This document shows, piece by piece, positions 37,838-39,723 of a DNA stretch of 39,723 nucleotides (position 1 is its first letter; every line of letters begins with the position of its first letter). Source of the DNA: Aquabacterium sp. (GTDB lineage Bacteria > Pseudomonadota > Gammaproteobacteria > Burkholderiales > Burkholderiaceae_C); NCBI RefSeq assembly GCF_030652515.1, contig NZ_JAUSAR010000081.1, forward strand, positions 1-39,723, written 5' to 3'. The notes beneath the pieces are model-generated. The model was not told where the DNA came from. It made no database searches and saw nothing but the letters and a program-made list of their open reading frames with translations. The position numbers and the translations under genes were made by a program.

Positions 37838-39723
37838 GTATCCAGGGATTTGTAGAAAAACTGACGGAAAGTCGCGTTGAAATATGGCTGGCAGGCGATA
37901 AATTACGCTATCGTGCGCCCAAACAGCTGTTATCGCCGGAATTGATGGCTGAACTTAAAGCCAGAAAAGACGAGTTGCTAAGCCATTTGCAAGCACAGGA
38001 GCAACAGCCTTTTTCGCTGACTTATGGGCAACGGGCCTTATGGTTTCTGCATAAAACAGCACCCGATAGCCCGGCCTATAATGTCGCGTTTTCTGCCGTC
38101 ATTGCCTCGGCTTTCGACAGTGCCGTGATGTATCAGGCGCTACTCTGTCTTAACCAGCGGCATGCCGCGCTGAGATTGCGCTTTGAAGACATCAGGGGCG
38201 AGCCCCGGCAATTTATCTGTGCTGATCATACCGTGGATTATCAGCTTATTGATGCGTCCGGCTGGGACGACGCAAGGCTTGACGATGAAGTCGTCAGCAG
38301 TTACCGGCAGCCGTTCAACCTTAACTTGCAACAGCCGTTGTTCAGGGTGAGGATCTTCAGCCGCGCCGTTGACCAACACGTCTTGTTAATAAGCTTCCAT
38401 CATATTGTCGGCGACGGCTGGTCGCTATGGTTGCTGCTGGATGACTTGGGCCGCAGCTATCAGGCGCTTAAAGCCGGGCAAGAACCGGCCTTGCCGCTTA
38501 TCCCCGTTTCGTACCGGACTTATGCCTTGCAACAGCAGCAGTGGCTCGCATCCGCCGAGTTGGAGCGCGATTGGGCTTATTGGCAGGAACGGTTTGCCGA
38601 AATGCCGCCGTTATTGAATTTGCCGGTGTTGCGCCCGTTTCCGCTTAAGCGCAGTTACCAGGGCGCTTCTTATCGTCTGGACATACCGTCAGCGACGCTG
38701 GCGGCGCTACGTAGACTGGCGGCAGAACGCGGGGTCACGCTTTATGTGTTGTTGTTGGCAGGCCTGCAATTACTATTGCACCGTTGTTGCAACCAGGAAC
38801 TGCTATGCGTGGGGACACCGCTGGCCGGACGCGATGACGATGCTTATGCGGATGTCGTCGGTTATTTCGTCAACCCGATGCCCTTATTGTCCAAACTCGA
38901 CGGACAGATCAGCGTCGCCGAGTTTATAGATGCCAGCAGCAACGAAATATTGGCAGCCATGGCGCATCAGCAGTTGCCGTTAGCGCTGATGCTGGAGCGC
39001 TTGCAACTGGCGCGCGATACCGGCAGGCCGCCGCTATTTCAAGCGGCTTTTGTCTTCCAGCAACTGCAAAAATCCCAGCACATACTGGACCTCAATAGTG
39101 CCGGTGGAGAAGCTACGGCCGATTGGGGCGGCTTGCGCTTAGCGCCTTATACGCTGTGCCAACAGGAAGGGCAGTTTGATTTGTCTGTGGAATTAATGGA
39201 AGCCGGTGCCGATTTGATCGGCACGCTTAAATACAATACCGATGTGCTGGACAGTGACGATGCTGCCAGACTGGCTGATTATTACCGGCAGGTGCTGGTT
39301 GGTTTGCCCGCGTATCTGCATCGGAAGGCGGCTGAAATACCGCTGCTGGATGCACATTATCGTGCCGTGCTGTTACACGACTGGAATGCCACCGACTACC
39401 CTTACGGCAACCATTTTTTACCGGATCTATTAACTCGACAAGCGCAACAAACGCCCGACCATCCGGCGCTGATATTTAACGGTACAACCCTAAGCTACGG
39501 CGAACTGGAATGCCGGGCCAACCGTCTGGCGCACTATTTGCAGAAACAGGGGGCAGGCCCTGAAAGCCTGATAGCGGTCAGCATGGAACGCAGTATCGAC
39601 CTGGTCATCGCGCTGCATGCCATCGTCAAGGCGGGCGCGGCCTACGTGCCCCTAGACCCGGACTACCCGCAGGAACGGCTGGACTATATGATCGCCGATG
39701 CCGGGGCGGAGCTGTTGTTGACG
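37834..39723 (+). CDS. NRPS, partial: TubC-type docking domain, C, A (truncated)
   Basis: An open frame of 630 codons runs off the right edge. Residues 2-50 (IQGFVEKLTESRVEIWLAGD to the LKARKDELLSHL helix) match the TubC N-terminal docking domain, which binds short acidic C-terminal tails of upstream PKS or NRPS proteins. A condensation domain follows (about 60-490), with HHIVGDGWS at 189-197 holding the catalytic second His; it should join the PKS6-bound acyl chain to an amino acid. The adenylation domain begins near 525 and shows motif A1 (LSYGEL, 553-558) and A2 (KAGAAYVPLD, 599-608). It is cut before the specificity residues, so the amino acid is unknown. The start is TTG, overlapping the PKS6 stop as TTGA, with a strong GAGGGGGA at 37823-37830. 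The next in-frame ATG would delete most of the docking domain. The MbtH-family protein at 886 is its likely partner. Confidence 0.93.
   Translation, partial: MSIQGFVEKLTESRVEIWLAGDKLRYRAPKQLLSPELMAELKARKDELLSHLQAQEQQPFSLTYGQRALWFLHKTAPDSPAYNVAFSAVIASAFDSAVMYQALLCLNQRHAALRLRFEDIRGEPRQFICADHTVDYQLIDASGWDDARLDDEVVSSYRQPFNLNLQQPLFRVRIFSRAVDQHVLLISFHHIVGDGWSLWLLLDDLGRSYQALKAGQEPALPLIPVSYRTYALQQQQWLASAELERDWAYWQERFAEMPPLLNLPVLRPFPLKRSYQGASYRLDIPSATLAALRRLAAERGVTLYVLLLAGLQLLLHRCCNQELLCVGTPLAGRDDDAYADVVGYFVNPMPLLSKLDGQISVAEFIDASSNEILAAMAHQQLPLALMLERLQLARDTGRPPLFQAAFVFQQLQKSQHILDLNSAGGEATADWGGLRLAPYTLCQQEGQFDLSVELMEAGADLIGTLKYNTDVLDSDDAARLADYYRQVLVGLPAYLHRKAAEIPLLDAHYRAVLLHDWNATDYPYGNHFLPDLLTRQAQQTPDHPALIFNGTTLSYGELECRANRLAHYLQKQGAGPESLIAVSMERSIDLVIALHAIVKAGAAYVPLDPDYPQERLDYMIADAGAELLLT

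Noticed and set aside
1..39723. CRISPR arrays, tRNA or rRNA genes, and riboswitches.
   Set aside because: No regularly spaced repeats, tRNA-like cloverleaf or conserved rRNA or riboswitch stretches were seen. Nearly all sequence after 886 is PKS/NRPS coding.

Overview
The window is the left end of a large hybrid polyketide synthase / nonribosomal peptide synthetase (PKS/NRPS) cluster, all on the + strand. The host looks like a Gram-negative bacterium, most likely a gammaproteobacterium. The PKS genes are GC-richer than the AT-rich left flank, which carries an IS1595-type transposase fragment. The one-module-per-gene layout and coiled-coil docking tails are the style shared by cyanobacterial, myxobacterial and gammaproteobacterial assembly lines. 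A methanotroph-like host is only a guess from codon style.

Layout: positions 1-511 hold the truncated transposase (- strand) and a small hairpin. Positions 512-697 (-) hold a 61-codon orphan ORF with a strong ribosome binding site. A short divergent promoter region follows, then an MbtH-family gene (886-1086). Six PKS genes come next: PKS1 (1174-11034), PKS2 (11150-17770), PKS3 (17767-22545), PKS4 (22648-28017), PKS5 (28014-33374) and PKS6 (33377-37837). The last gene, an NRPS (37834 to the window end, partial), starts at a TTG overlapping the PKS6 stop. The genes are overlapping or closely spaced and probably form one operon. Only two gaps exceed 90 nt (PKS1/PKS2 and PKS3/PKS4), and each holds a palindrome.

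Domain order read from the sequence: PKS1 = methyltransferase-GNAT-ACP loading unit (AprA/SxtA/GphF style) + KS-AT-DH-cMT-ER-KR-ACP; PKS2 = KS-AT-DH-cMT-KR-ACP; PKS3 = KS-AT-KR-ACP; PKS4 and PKS5 = KS-AT-DH-KR-ACP; PKS6 = KS-(AT missing)-DH-KR-ACP; NRPS = TubC-type docking domain-C-A(partial). All five ATs have malonyl-type xxFH motifs, so the methyl branches should come from the cMT domains.

If the line is colinear, a short starter made by methylation and decarboxylation of malonyl units (propionyl or isobutyryl-like) is extended to a chain with one saturated methyl-branched unit, one methyl-branched alkene, one hydroxyl and a conjugated triene. The chain is then amidated onto an amino acid. 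The most unusual points are an in-frame loss of the whole AT from PKS6 with two back-to-back perfect hairpins at the scar, a 51-bp tandem repeat inside the PKS6 DH, a Tyr-to-His change at the KR1 active site, and a change of docking system exactly at the PKS-to-NRPS junction. No thioesterase, phosphopantetheinyl transferase, discrete AT, transporter or regulator is visible; they may lie beyond the right edge.
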